From Desulfonatronovibrio magnus (GTDB lineage: Bacteria > Desulfobacterota > Desulfovibrionia > Desulfovibrionales > Desulfonatronovibrionaceae): a stretch of 64,000 nucleotides of DNA. Made by a program: the position numbers and the translations under genes. Positions within the stretch are counted from its first letter, which is position 1; each line of letters starts with the position of its first letter. This document shows positions 8,913-16,314 of the stretch, in pieces. Location of the stretch: the NCBI RefSeq assembly GCF_000934755.1, contig NZ_JYNP01000016.1, forward strand, positions 1-64,000. The letters are read 5' to 3'. Under the pieces are notes generated by a model that was not told where the DNA came from, did no database searches, and was given only the letters and a program-made list of their open reading frames with translations.

Positions 8913-9990
8913 CTAAGCCGCAATTTTTTCTGTTTTCGAGGTTCTTTTTTTGTTCAAGGTGACTTCTGAAGGTGCAGACCATTTTCTGATATGACCTGAC
9001 CACCGTTCCGGGTTTTTCTTTTTTGCTCTTTGATAGACAAGCTGGCGTCTGGTCAAGATTTCTTTGTCTCTGCCAGTGTGGCGCTCATTGGGAGTCACAT
9101 AAGCTAAGCTGCTATGACGGTGCTCATGGTTGTACCACTTTACAAAACCTTCGCCCCATGTTCTGGCATCCTTTAAGTCCTTAAAGGGCTCCTGTGGATA
9201 CCAGGGGCGATATTTCAGTGTCTTGTATAAAGCTTCAGAATGGGCATTATCATTGCTAACGCTTGGCCTGGAGAAGGACGGCATCACACCCAGCTGCTGC
9301 AGGGTGGCCAGCATGGTTACTCCCTTCATGGGAGACCCGTTGTCAGAGTGCAGAACCAGTTGATCCTTGACTATGTTTTCCAGGTAGCACCCTTCGCTGA
9401 TCAAGGCGCCAGCCAGAGTGGAATCTTCCCGGGTGTGTACCTGCCAGGTGATGATCTTTCTGCTGTAGAGATCAATTATCATGTACAGATAAAAGAACAC
9501 GCCTTTAACCGGGCTTGGTAGATACGTAATGTCCCAGGTCCAGACCTGATTGGGAGCCGCAGCCGTTAGTTCTTCAGGCCTATTGTTCTTTTTAGGCTTT
9601 GAAGGCTGCCTATGGGTGTTTTGACATTCCTCTCGAAGAATACGGTACATGGTTGCCTCGGATGCCAAGTATATTTCCTGGTCAGCCAAATCCGCAACTA
9701 TTTGATGCGGACTCAGGTTCCTGTATTCGGGCCCGTTGATGGTGTTCAGAATGATTTGACGTTCCACTTCACTCAACTTGTTGTTTGGTGTCCTGTTTGA
9801 CTCTTTGCGCAGGTCTTTAAGTTTCCCAGGGTCACGCCACCGTTGGACAGTTCTGGGACTTAAACCGATAATGTCACAAGCTTTTTTTAACCTGGCTCCT
9901 GAACTGCAGGCTTCATCTATAAGTGCCAGGATGCGCTTTTTTTCCTGGGTCGGGATCAGTCGTCCCTTTTGTCTCCCCAGATAGCATCCA
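8913..9990 (-). CDS. IS3 transposase OrfB (DDE integrase domain), read by -1 frameshift
   Basis: The catalytic rve domain contains WTWDITYLPSPVKG (first D), LVLHSDNGSPMKG (second D) and SVSNDNAHSEALYKTLKYRP (E). An N-terminal HTH-21-like region includes LSPHQIVADLADQEIYLASE. The open frame has no good start codon of its own; it extends back through KKRILALIDEACSSGARLKK to the A9G run in orfA. It should therefore be made as an OrfAB fusion by -1 slippage. About 355 residues are open in this frame. The catalytic residues are intact, so it may be active. Confidence 0.8.
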
Positions 9991-10435
9991 CTTTTTTTTT
10001 GAGCACCAGAAGGGCTGTGGTTTCAGCCAGGGCCTTATCCTTGCGGTTCAGCTCTTTCTGGAGATCTTTGACTTCTTTTTTAAGCTGACGGACATTATTG
10101 TCCTTTTTCCTGGACTGATCACTGGAGAATTCTTTTTTCCATTTCTGCAGGTGATGCGTATGTATTCCTTTTTGTCTGCACCATGCTCCCAGCTGCTCAT
10201 CTGTAAGCTTGACAGACTCAAGCAGGGCATCCAGTTTTTCTTTCGAGGACCAGTCCTGTGGGCGTTTCTCTTGTTTGGTCATAATGTTGGTATCTCCAGT
10301 GCTTTTTGCTTTTTTAAGCCAGTATTGCATGGTGGAAGTTGGAACTCCCATGTCCTTGGCGATCTGGGCTTTAGAGTTAGTTCCTGAAAGTACCATTTTG
10401 ACCACGTTTTCTTTAAATTGCAAAGGGTAAGTCAT
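9956..10435 (-). CDS. IS3 OrfA, helix-turn-helix DNA-binding protein
   Basis: This 159-residue protein starts MTYPLQFKENVVKMVLSGTN with a helix-turn-helix at about residues 10-45 (SKAQIAKDMGVPTSTMQYWL). A charged region, LKKEVKDLQKELNRKDKALA, forms the leucine-zipper-like coiled coil of IS3 OrfA proteins. Near its end the minus strand has nine A residues and a G (plus strand 9991-10000), where a -1 shift enters orfB without meeting a stop. OrfA alone binds the element ends. Confidence 0.85.
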   Translation of the reverse strand: MTYPLQFKENVVKMVLSGTNSKAQIAKDMGVPTSTMQYWLKKAKSTGDTNIMTKQEKRPQDWSSKEKLDALLESVKLTDEQLGAWCRQKGIHTHHLQKWKKEFSSDQSRKKDNNVRQLKKEVKDLQKELNRKDKALAETTALLVLKKKVDAIWGDKRDD

Positions 10436-10494
10436 ATAAAACAGCTCCTGCCCCTTGTTATATTGAACATGAGAGGATGAAAGGGATTTTTACT

Positions 10495-10528
10495 CCAAGA
10501 GGAGGCCCCCCGGGGGGCCTCCTCTTGG
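10495..10528. repeat. Perfect 34-bp GC-rich palindrome inside the IS3 element
   Basis: The arms CCAAGAGGAGGCCCCCC and its exact complement meet with no loop. It lies between the orfA start and the left IS end. In RNA it would form a strong hairpin that could block read-through transcription or translation from outside promoters; that role is inferred. Confidence 0.85.
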
Positions 10529-10568
10529 CCCTGCCTGAATTTCATCCTAGACGACATCTATCCTGACA

Positions 10569-10924
10569 CATGGGGACAATATGGTGAACAATTACACCCA
10601 AATAATTGTTGTCAGGATTTTTGTAACCAGATTGTCAAGAAAGGACAGGAAGAGGGAAGGTTGATATGATTTTCAAGGGATTGTGAATAGGAAAACCCAC
10701 GTAGCTGTTCACCACATTTGTTATAAGACTATTAAAAACCCTGGATTCCGGCTTTCACCGGAATGACGAAAAAGGGAATCTCCCTGGTTTATCCGTCACC
10801 CCGGTCCCGGATCGAGTCCGGGATGACTGATCCGGGGTCCAGGTCTTCTTATTCGATCTTGCTGAATAGTTACGCCAGTTTAAAAATTGGGAACAAGCAC
10901 TTATACCGTGAAAAAAGTTTCTGC
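10569..10924. repeat. Intergenic region with dispersed repeat C (copy 1)
   Basis: About 10697-10875 contains TTCCGGCTTTCACCGGAA, then CCCGGTCCCGGATCGAGTC with its GGACT complement, flanked by a conserved tail ending near CTTATTCGATC. An inverted copy lies at about 21378-21547, and shorter versions at 32331-32458 and 51170-51290. The 130 bases before it hold nothing recognisable. Confidence 0.75.
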
Positions 10925-12100
10925 TCAGGAATATTCTTTTTTCAGCATTTCAGCAGCCTTGACAATTGACCTTATCTTCTCAGCAGCCACTTCCTCAATA
11001 TTTACGCATCTGTTGGCAAAACAGCCAAATCCACAGTCTGTATTGAGAAATATCTGCTCAGGCTTGTAGTGTTCTAAGGCCAGCTTGGTTTTGGCTACTA
11101 TTTCCTCAGGAGCTTCAGCCTCAGATGTCCTGGGATTGACCACCCCAAGGCCGATTTCTCTTGGGATGTCTGTTCCAGGAATATTTCCGGATAAAGCCTC
11201 GCCAACCACCCTGATCTCTCCTGCCCTGGGAGTAGCGTACTCCAGGACAAACTGCTGAACTTTCATGGCAGTCAGTGCGGGTAAAAGCGGTGTATAGTCG
11301 CCTGTAAGCAGGACTTCTTCTTTATTGCTCCAGTTACCCCGGCAAATGTGAATTCCTGTTCTGGGACCCTGGATGCCATCAATGATTCTGTTCATGAGCT
11401 GGGCAGCGTATTCAAGTTCAACACCCACATCACGGCGGGTGGCCAGAGTAGCTCACATGAATGTTCGTCTGCCGCACTCCTGGGACATGACAATTTCTGT
11501 GAGAACCGGTTCATCAAACTGGACAAATTCACACCCTGCCTGAGCCAGTTCCTGCAGCTCAGCTCTTAGAATATCAACAACGTCATCTCCCATTTCAAAC
11601 TGATCTTTGTATATTTTTCCCGCATATCTGGTCACCCACATGGACCTGGAAAGAAGATAAGGTCCAGGCAGAGTGATTTTTACCGGCTTGTCTGTCAGCT
11701 TTTTTACAAAGAGATAATCATCAAGAGCCAGCGGTTCACGTCGTTTCAACCTGCCTGTACACGTGGGATTGCGGATGGCTGAAGCCGGAACATCCAGGGT
11801 GTCCAGCATTTCTTCAAATCCGGACTTATCTTCAATTTCGTCCAGCATCTCAGCAAGAGACATGAGCTTTGTCCCTTCAACCTTGTCAGTAATAAAGGAA
11901 TAAAAATTATCTCTGCGGTGCTCGCCGTCCACAACAATGTCCAAGCCAGCTTCTTCCTGAATCCGGACTGTCCTTTCAACTTCCTCATCAGCAATCAGGT
12001 TGAATTCTTTCCTGTCAATTTTACCCACCCTGTTGTCCCTGAGTGCCTTGAGCATCTTTCTGGAACGGGGCCAGCTGCCCACCTGAGTAGTTGTAAACAT
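10925..12100 (-). CDS. Core-MetE-like methyltransferase, candidate selenoprotein (UGA at codon 216)
   Basis: The frame reads MFTTTQVGSWPRSRKMLKAL through FVQFDEPVLTE and CGRRTFM, meets a single TGA at 11455-11453, and continues in the same frame as ATLATRRDVGVELEYAA, GIHICRGNWS, LEYATPRAGE and LNTDCGFGCFANR. The H, C, E and C in the last three motifs match the zinc ligands of cobalamin-independent methionine synthase. The 391-residue length and missing N-terminal domain match core-MetE proteins, which take methyl groups from corrinoid proteins. Both halves are well preserved and a SECIS-like hairpin follows the UGA. I read it as Sec in a position where I recall Cys in some homologues. A plain nonsense mutation is the alternative. 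It ends the tusA-dsrE operon. Confidence 0.75.
11422..11452 (-). promoter_or_regulatory. SECIS-like hairpin after the MetE UGA
   Basis: On the mRNA, CACCC (11441-11437) pairs with GGGUG (11426-11422) around a 10-base loop that begins with G (GCCGUGAUGU). The loop starts 17 bases after the UGA. This fits the broad bacterial SECIS description (short stem, 3-14-base loop with an early G, 16-37 bases from UGA to loop). The stem is short, so the support is moderate. Confidence 0.5.
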
Positions 12101-12101
12101 T

Positions 12102-12872
12102 TTATACCACCATAAGTTTGATATTCATATCTGTTGCCTTAGCCAGGGTTGCTGCAATGGGAGAGCGTTTTACAGTCTGCTCCCAGACCTGCCTGACCTT
12201 TGCTTCATCATCCATGGTTGATGCGAAACACTTGACCTCGATAGAAGAAAATGAAGGATCACCCTCTTCAACCCCCAAATGAGCCAGAACATTATTCAGC
12301 CTGCCGCGAGTTGTTATTTCAATATCATCTATATCCAAGCCTTCCCGGGAGCATTCCGTGGCAAATCCCGAGGCAAGGGCTCCCCCCAGGGCTCCAAGAA
12401 AAGACTCAATGGAACAGGGGAATTCATCCTTTTCTTCAAAGCTGATGGGCTGTCCCACATTCCATGAAAAATTACGGCAGTAGACTGTGCTTTTTTGACT
12501 TCCAGTGGAACGAATCCTGAGCCGCCATTCATAATCCCTGGCTTTGTCCTTGTCGCTTTTCAGGGCTTCTTCATCTGATGCACCCTCATCCGAGGAGCTT
12601 TTGGCCTGGCCCCGGCGAATGAAATAGCGAGTAAATCCATCATCATCCTGATGGCCGAGATATTCATGACCGGCCAGCCTGCACCAGGGAGGAAGGTCAT
12701 CCTTGACTGTAGCATCCCTGCTGCGCATCTCCATAACACCGCCCACAGGCACCTTGAGCATATTTTCCCGGATAAGCAGGCTCAGACCTGATCCACAGTC
12801 AAGATCACCTCCATCAAACATAAAGTCCGGCTTGATATTATCTAAACTACTATTTTGATTATCTTGGGTCAT
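12102..12872 (-). CDS. TusA-OsmC fusion protein
   Basis: The N-terminal ~80 residues contain LDCGSGLSLLIRENMLKVPV, then VMEMRSRDATVKDDLPPWCR and LAGHEYLG. This is a TusA/SirA sulfur-carrier fold with the carrier Cys in DCGSG. The C-terminal ~130 residues contain YCRNFSW, DEFPCSIESFLGALGGALAS and KRSPIAATLAKATDMNIKL, an OsmC/Ohr-like domain with its reactive Cys in FPCS. A charged linker (residues ~90-115) joins them. AAGAGG five bases before the ATG at 12872 supports that start over 12890. The fusion suggests sulfur handed from TusA to an OsmC thiol. It lies one base upstream of the MetE-like gene. Confidence 0.8.
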   Translation of the reverse strand: MTQDNQNSSLDNIKPDFMFDGGDLDCGSGLSLLIRENMLKVPVGGVMEMRSRDATVKDDLPPWCRLAGHEYLGHQDDDGFTRYFIRRGQAKSSSDEGASDEEALKSDKDKARDYEWRLRIRSTGSQKSTVYCRNFSWNVGQPISFEEKDEFPCSIESFLGALGGALASGFATECSREGLDIDDIEITTRGRLNNVLAHLGVEEGDPSFSSIEVKCFASTMDDEAKVRQVWEQTVKRSPIAATLAKATDMNIKLMVV

Positions 12873-12965
12873 AAAAACCTCTTGGGCCATGGTATCCGGG
12901 CAATGCAGCGAATACCATGGCCAAAATTGTTAGTTCGACAGCAATAAGCTTACATGCAGTGATTC

Positions 12966-13331
12966 TTAGTAAGCAACACTGGGTGAGCCTGATGAAAGCC
13001 ACTCCACCAGAGCAGCTCCTCCAGCAGGACTTGCCCCTTCCACAAGATCATCTTCTGTCAGGCCGCGTTTTTTCAGGCAGGGTGTGCAGACCCAGATCTT
13101 GCCGCCGGCATTGACAAACTTGGTTACAAGCTCTTTCAGCGGAGCAAAAGGCGCTCCTTCATCAATCTTTTCAGCTTCACCCTTGACAGCGCAGTATACG
13201 CCATCGCAGCTAAGAAAAATCATGGTCTCTTTTTCACTGCCCTGGGCAGCATTGGCTACAACAAAACCGAGAGTCGCCTTGTCTCCGTCGGTCCGGCAAT
13301 GGGTAATGGTCACGCAAAACTTGTCAGCCAT
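12966..13331 (-). CDS. DsrE-family protein, cytoplasmic
   Basis: This 121-residue protein contains KFCVTITHCRTDGDKATLGF, METMIFLS-type strand KETMIFLSCDGVYCAVKGEA, and GGKIWVCTPCLKKRGL. This is the DsrE/DsrF-like fold, with Cys in the CTPC loop where sulfur-transferring DsrE proteins keep their active Cys. There is no signal peptide. It is three bases downstream of a tusA gene and just upstream of a TusA-OsmC fusion, so it likely accepts or passes persulfide sulfur between them; that role is inferred from neighbours. Confidence 0.85.
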   Translation of the reverse strand: MADKFCVTITHCRTDGDKATLGFVVANAAQGSEKETMIFLSCDGVYCAVKGEAEKIDEGAPFAPLKELVTKFVNAGGKIWVCTPCLKKRGLTEDDLVEGASPAGGAALVEWLSSGSPSVAY

Positions 13332-13334
13332 GTT

Positions 13335-13592
13335 CTACTCCTTTTTCTGTTGAGGTTTATATTCTAAAAGATAATATGGATGCGCCATGTCCAGAAGGGC
13401 ATTTTGGGTCATCCGGCACCAGGCTGGAAATTCTGTGGGAGCTGCCGGGTCTTTGGAGATGAGCAGTACTTTGTACCCCGGAGGCATGGGTTTCAGATAG
13501 GTATAAAGATTTATTATCACTCTGCCGCAGGTTTCCTCACCTCCGTCAAACTCATCGTCAAACTCCCAGTGTTCTGGATATTTATCTGACAT
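13335..13592 (-). CDS. TusA-family sulfur carrier-like protein
   Basis: This 85-residue protein has EETCGRVIINLYTYLKPMPP, then GYKVLLISKDPAAPTEFPAW and CRMTQNALLDM. The order, a Cys at the start of helix 1, LKPMPPG turn, LLISKDP strand and PAWCR, follows the TusA fold and closely resembles the N-terminal domain of the nearby TusA-OsmC fusion. The usual CPxP is replaced by TCGR. It appears to be the first gene of the operon tusA-dsrE-tusA/osmC-metE-like. Its own upstream region has no obvious promoter motif. Confidence 0.75.
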   Translation of the reverse strand: MSDKYPEHWEFDDEFDGGEETCGRVIINLYTYLKPMPPGYKVLLISKDPAAPTEFPAWCRMTQNALLDMAHPYYLLEYKPQQKKE

Positions 13593-14020
13593 TTTGCTCC
13601 CTTATAAATTGTGGTAATCAGCCATATTTCAGGATTAGAGGCTGGCATTCAACTTTCACAAACACGATCAGACACAAAATCGCTGATTTATCCATAAGTT
13701 ACATATGTTTCCTTATGACATAATCAAAAACACGGTCAAATTGATTATACAAATCTATTTCCAGAAAATGTATTTGATTTATCAATATGAAGGCTGGATA
13801 AGTTGATGCACTCTGGGCAGGTAGCGTTTTTTCTGACCTGGGCTTATAAACTGGCTCAAGAAGACATCTTGACCCTTTTGAGGATGAAGAATAATCTTTT
13901 TAAAAACTTAACGTAACTGTTACCATATTGTCAGCCTTTGTCCAATTTGGTTTTCTTTCTTGACGGGCCAGCCCAGCATGTTTAAACAAATGTAGAAACG
14001 TTTTTTCTCTGGAGGTTACC
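13593..14020. other. Intergenic, divergent promoters expected
   Basis: This 428-base AT-rich stretch separates the minus-strand TusA operon from the plus-strand MazE-like gene. No gene, repeat copy or strong hairpin was seen. Promoters for both directions must lie here, but none could be fixed. Confidence 0.4.
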
Positions 14021-14272
14021 ATGTCTGAAGCTGTCTTAGGAATCAAAAAATGGGGCAACAGTCTGGGAGTACGGCTCCCTTCCGCAGTGGTCAAGGCAGC
14101 TGGGCTGCGGCTGGATCAGCATGTATCCGTGCGGGTGGAAGATCAGCAGGTAATCATATCCCCGTTGCCGGAAAACGAGTTAAGCCTTGAACAGCGTCTG
14201 GCCCTGTTCGACCCTGAGCGTCACCGCGGGGAAGCCATGGCTGCGCAGGCAATCGGTGCGGAACGGTGGTAG
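14021..14272 (+). CDS. mazE: MazE/AbrB-type antitoxin
   Basis: This 83-residue protein starts VLGIKKWGNSLGVRLPSAVV followed by KAAGLRLDQHVSVRVEDQQV, the swapped-hairpin AbrB DNA-binding domain of MazE antitoxins. The C-terminal tail (LSLEQRLALFDPERHRGE) is the likely toxin-binding part. GGAGG lies about 6 bases before the ATG. Its stop codon is 11 bases before the chosen toxin start. Confidence 0.85.
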   Translation: MSEAVLGIKKWGNSLGVRLPSAVVKAAGLRLDQHVSVRVEDQQVIISPLPENELSLEQRLALFDPERHRGEAMAAQAIGAERW

Positions 14273-14283
14273 AGGCCAAAGCT

Positions 14284-14679
14284 ATGGAGCCTTCTGAGAC
14301 AAGCGGCCAGGAAAAATCATGGGTGCCCCAGAGGCAGGACATCATCTGGATTGATTGCAATCCCCAGGTAGGGCAGGAAATGCGCGATGTGCACCCCTTC
14401 CTTGTACTTTCCCCCAGGGTCTTTAACGCCAGGACCTCATTGGTCATTGGCCTGCCCATGACTACGGCTGAATACAACTCCGACAATCCATTTGCCGTTG
14501 CCGTGGGCTTTTTAGGACGGCGCAAAGGTCGTAAAACAAGTTATGTCCTGTGCCATCAGCCAAAATCATTTGACTGGCGATTGCGCGGGGCGAAACCACA
14601 TCCCCTGGGGAAATTGAAGAATCCGCTATTTCGTGATGTCTGCCTGCGCCTGAACCAGATCATCCAGTTGAACATGTAA
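14284..14679 (+). CDS. mazF: MazF-type endoribonuclease toxin
   Basis: This 131-residue protein contains PQRQDIIWIDCNPQVGQEMR, then HPFLVLSPRVFNARTSLVIG and LPMTTAEY, ending with an LRLNQIIQL helix. This is the PemK/MazF fold, with the conserved GxE-R/HP substrate loop. A GTG at 14266 would overlap mazE, but the ATG at 14284 has AGAGG at a normal distance. MazF cleaves mRNA at short sites. This is the third toxin-antitoxin pair in the first 15 kb. Confidence 0.85.
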   Translation: MEPSETSGQEKSWVPQRQDIIWIDCNPQVGQEMRDVHPFLVLSPRVFNARTSLVIGLPMTTAEYNSDNPFAVAVGFLGRRKGRKTSYVLCHQPKSFDWRLRGAKPHPLGKLKNPLFRDVCLRLNQIIQLNM

Positions 14680-14749
14680 TGATGTGCCTTCAGCAGGTCA
14701 TGAATAATTCAGCAGTAAACCATTCTCATCATTTTAAAAGAACTGGCCG

Positions 14750-15457
14750 CTACCTGTAAAATCTACCAACTCTCTCTGCTGAAACTCCCAGATGGTACAA
14801 AACCCTGATGAACCAGTTGCGCAGGGTGCACATGGCAATACCCTCTTTTTCCCACCTCCGGGGGGAAGTTACTGCTTTTTGGGGCAGGATGACAATACTT
14901 GCACCTTGCTTTTTTATTCTGGTCATAAGCTCCAGATCTTCCATGACAGGGATTTCCCTGAATCCTCCAACCTTATGAAAAAAATCTTTGCGGATGAAAA
15001 TTGCCTGGTCTCCATAAGGCACTCTGGTCATACGTGAGCGGATGTTGGCCATGAACTCAATGATTTTCAGCGCCCACTTCTTAGATTCAATCCTTAGAGA
15101 AAATGCTCCGCCCATAATATTATTTTCAGCTGACAAGGCCTTGATAATCAAGTCAGGTGCGTTATCCGGCAGCAGTGTATCACAGTGAAGAAAAAGCAGA
15201 ACCTGCCCCCTGGCCATTGATGCGCCGACATTCATCTGCCTTCCCCGGCCCTTGCCTGAGCTCACAGCAATGACTTCGCTCACTTTCATGGCAGATATAG
15301 TTTCCTGCTCAGGACTGCCGTCAATTATAATAATTTCACATCTATGGCCGGGAAAAATTCTCAGCATCTGCTGCGCAAAACAATTTATTGCCTCCTGCTC
15401 TCTATACACAGGAACTATTACAGATATTACCGGATGCATCTGGTCAGACAAGTTCAT
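14750..15457 (-). CDS. Family 2 glycosyltransferase, TIGR04283-like
   Basis: This 235-residue protein has VISVIVPVYREQEAI, EIIIIDGSPEQET, SSGKGRGRQMNVGASMARGQ, LLFLHCDTLLP (the metal-binding D of a DxD-like site), and PYGDQAIFIRKDFFHKVGGF. This is a GT-A fold enzyme of the TIGR04283 group, which occurs next to TIGR04282 proteins. Its neighbour 17 bases upstream is such a protein, so the pair probably works in one pathway. Published annotations link the families to arsenosugar synthesis in some bacteria; no arsenic genes are seen here. Confidence 0.85.
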   Translation of the reverse strand: MNLSDQMHPVISVIVPVYREQEAINCFAQQMLRIFPGHRCEIIIIDGSPEQETISAMKVSEVIAVSSGKGRGRQMNVGASMARGQVLLFLHCDTLLPDNAPDLIIKALSAENNIMGGAFSLRIESKKWALKIIEFMANIRSRMTRVPYGDQAIFIRKDFFHKVGGFREIPVMEDLELMTRIKKQGASIVILPQKAVTSPRRWEKEGIAMCTLRNWFIRVLYHLGVSAERVGRFYR

Positions 15458-15473
15458 ATTGTATGGCCACTCT

Positions 15474-16100
15474 TTACTGGCCGGGTAACGGGCAGACTAA
15501 ATTAAGCTCCTCAAGATCATCTAAGGTATCAACATCTCTTAAGGCTGGCAGAACATAGCATTTCAGTCGGTTCTCTTTAATTATCTGCATGGTCATGGGA
15601 TAAACCTGCGAGGTACTCCAGGGAATACCATTGAAAATTCTGCTCAGAAAACAACTCTTTTTCATGCCTAACAGGTAATAGCCACCATCCATTGCCGGTC
15701 CCATGACAATGTCATTATCATCAAGAGCCTTGCAGCCCCTTTCAATATATTTCACTGGTAAATGGGGAATATCACTGCCCGTCATTACTACCCTCACAAA
15801 TCCCATCAAAAACAGCTGCTCAAAACAATCCTGCATAATAGCGCCAAGATTTGTCCCGTTCTGAAAAATAATTGGATTATCAGTGCCAAGCCACTTTCGG
15901 TAATCTTCCTCAGACCTGTCCGGATGGCAGCTGAAAATAACAGGAAAACTCATCTCCCTGCACCTGGCAATCATTGCCAGAACAAAATCATTATATAGCC
16001 TGGCCGCTCTAACCATGCCTATTTCGCGGCCAAGCCGGGTTTTGACATTTCCAGGTTCGGGATACTTGATCATCACTACAAGGCATATGTGGTTGCTCAT
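15474..16100 (-). CDS. TIGR04282-like nucleotidyl/glycosyltransferase
   Basis: This 208-residue protein contains CLVVMIKYPEPGNVKTRLGR, GTNLGAIMQDCFEQLF, RVVMTGSDIPHLPVKYIERG and VMGPAMDGGYYLLGMKK. These are the marks of DUF2064/TIGR04282 proteins, related to sugar nucleotidyltransferases (KTRL loop and DGGYYL). It forms a two-gene operon with the downstream family 2 glycosyltransferase. The frame and length are normal. Confidence 0.85.
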   Translation of the reverse strand: MSNHICLVVMIKYPEPGNVKTRLGREIGMVRAARLYNDFVLAMIARCREMSFPVIFSCHPDRSEEDYRKWLGTDNPIIFQNGTNLGAIMQDCFEQLFLMGFVRVVMTGSDIPHLPVKYIERGCKALDDNDIVMGPAMDGGYYLLGMKKSCFLSRIFNGIPWSTSQVYPMTMQIIKENRLKCYVLPALRDVDTLDDLEELNLVCPLPGQ

Positions 16101-16314
16101 TATAATTCTTCCTGCTTTCTTTTCACAAACAATTTTTTTTCAACTCCCCTACTTCAAAGTCATGATCAAATCTACTTCCAGATGATATTTAAGAGGTATC
16201 GAAAATACTGATTGAAATGGCGCAAAAGTATTCATGCTTTAAATTGGACATCTCTGGTCATAACTTATTAGGATCATGAGCTCTAATTTCGAAACATACA
16301 AATGAAAGAAAACT

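Larger units (their letters stand above)
8893..10568 (-). mobile_element. Complete IS3-family insertion sequence
   Basis: The ends are imperfect inverted repeats: TGTCAAGAAAGATGTC from 8893 and, on the other strand from 10568, TGTCAGGATAGATGTC. Between them lie orfA and orfB in the standard arrangement on the minus strand. At 1,676 bp it is longer than most IS3 elements. The flanks (AGA on the left, CAT on the right) do not form a target duplication, which fits later deletion or recombination at one side. It interrupts the IS1634 transposase. Confidence 0.8.
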
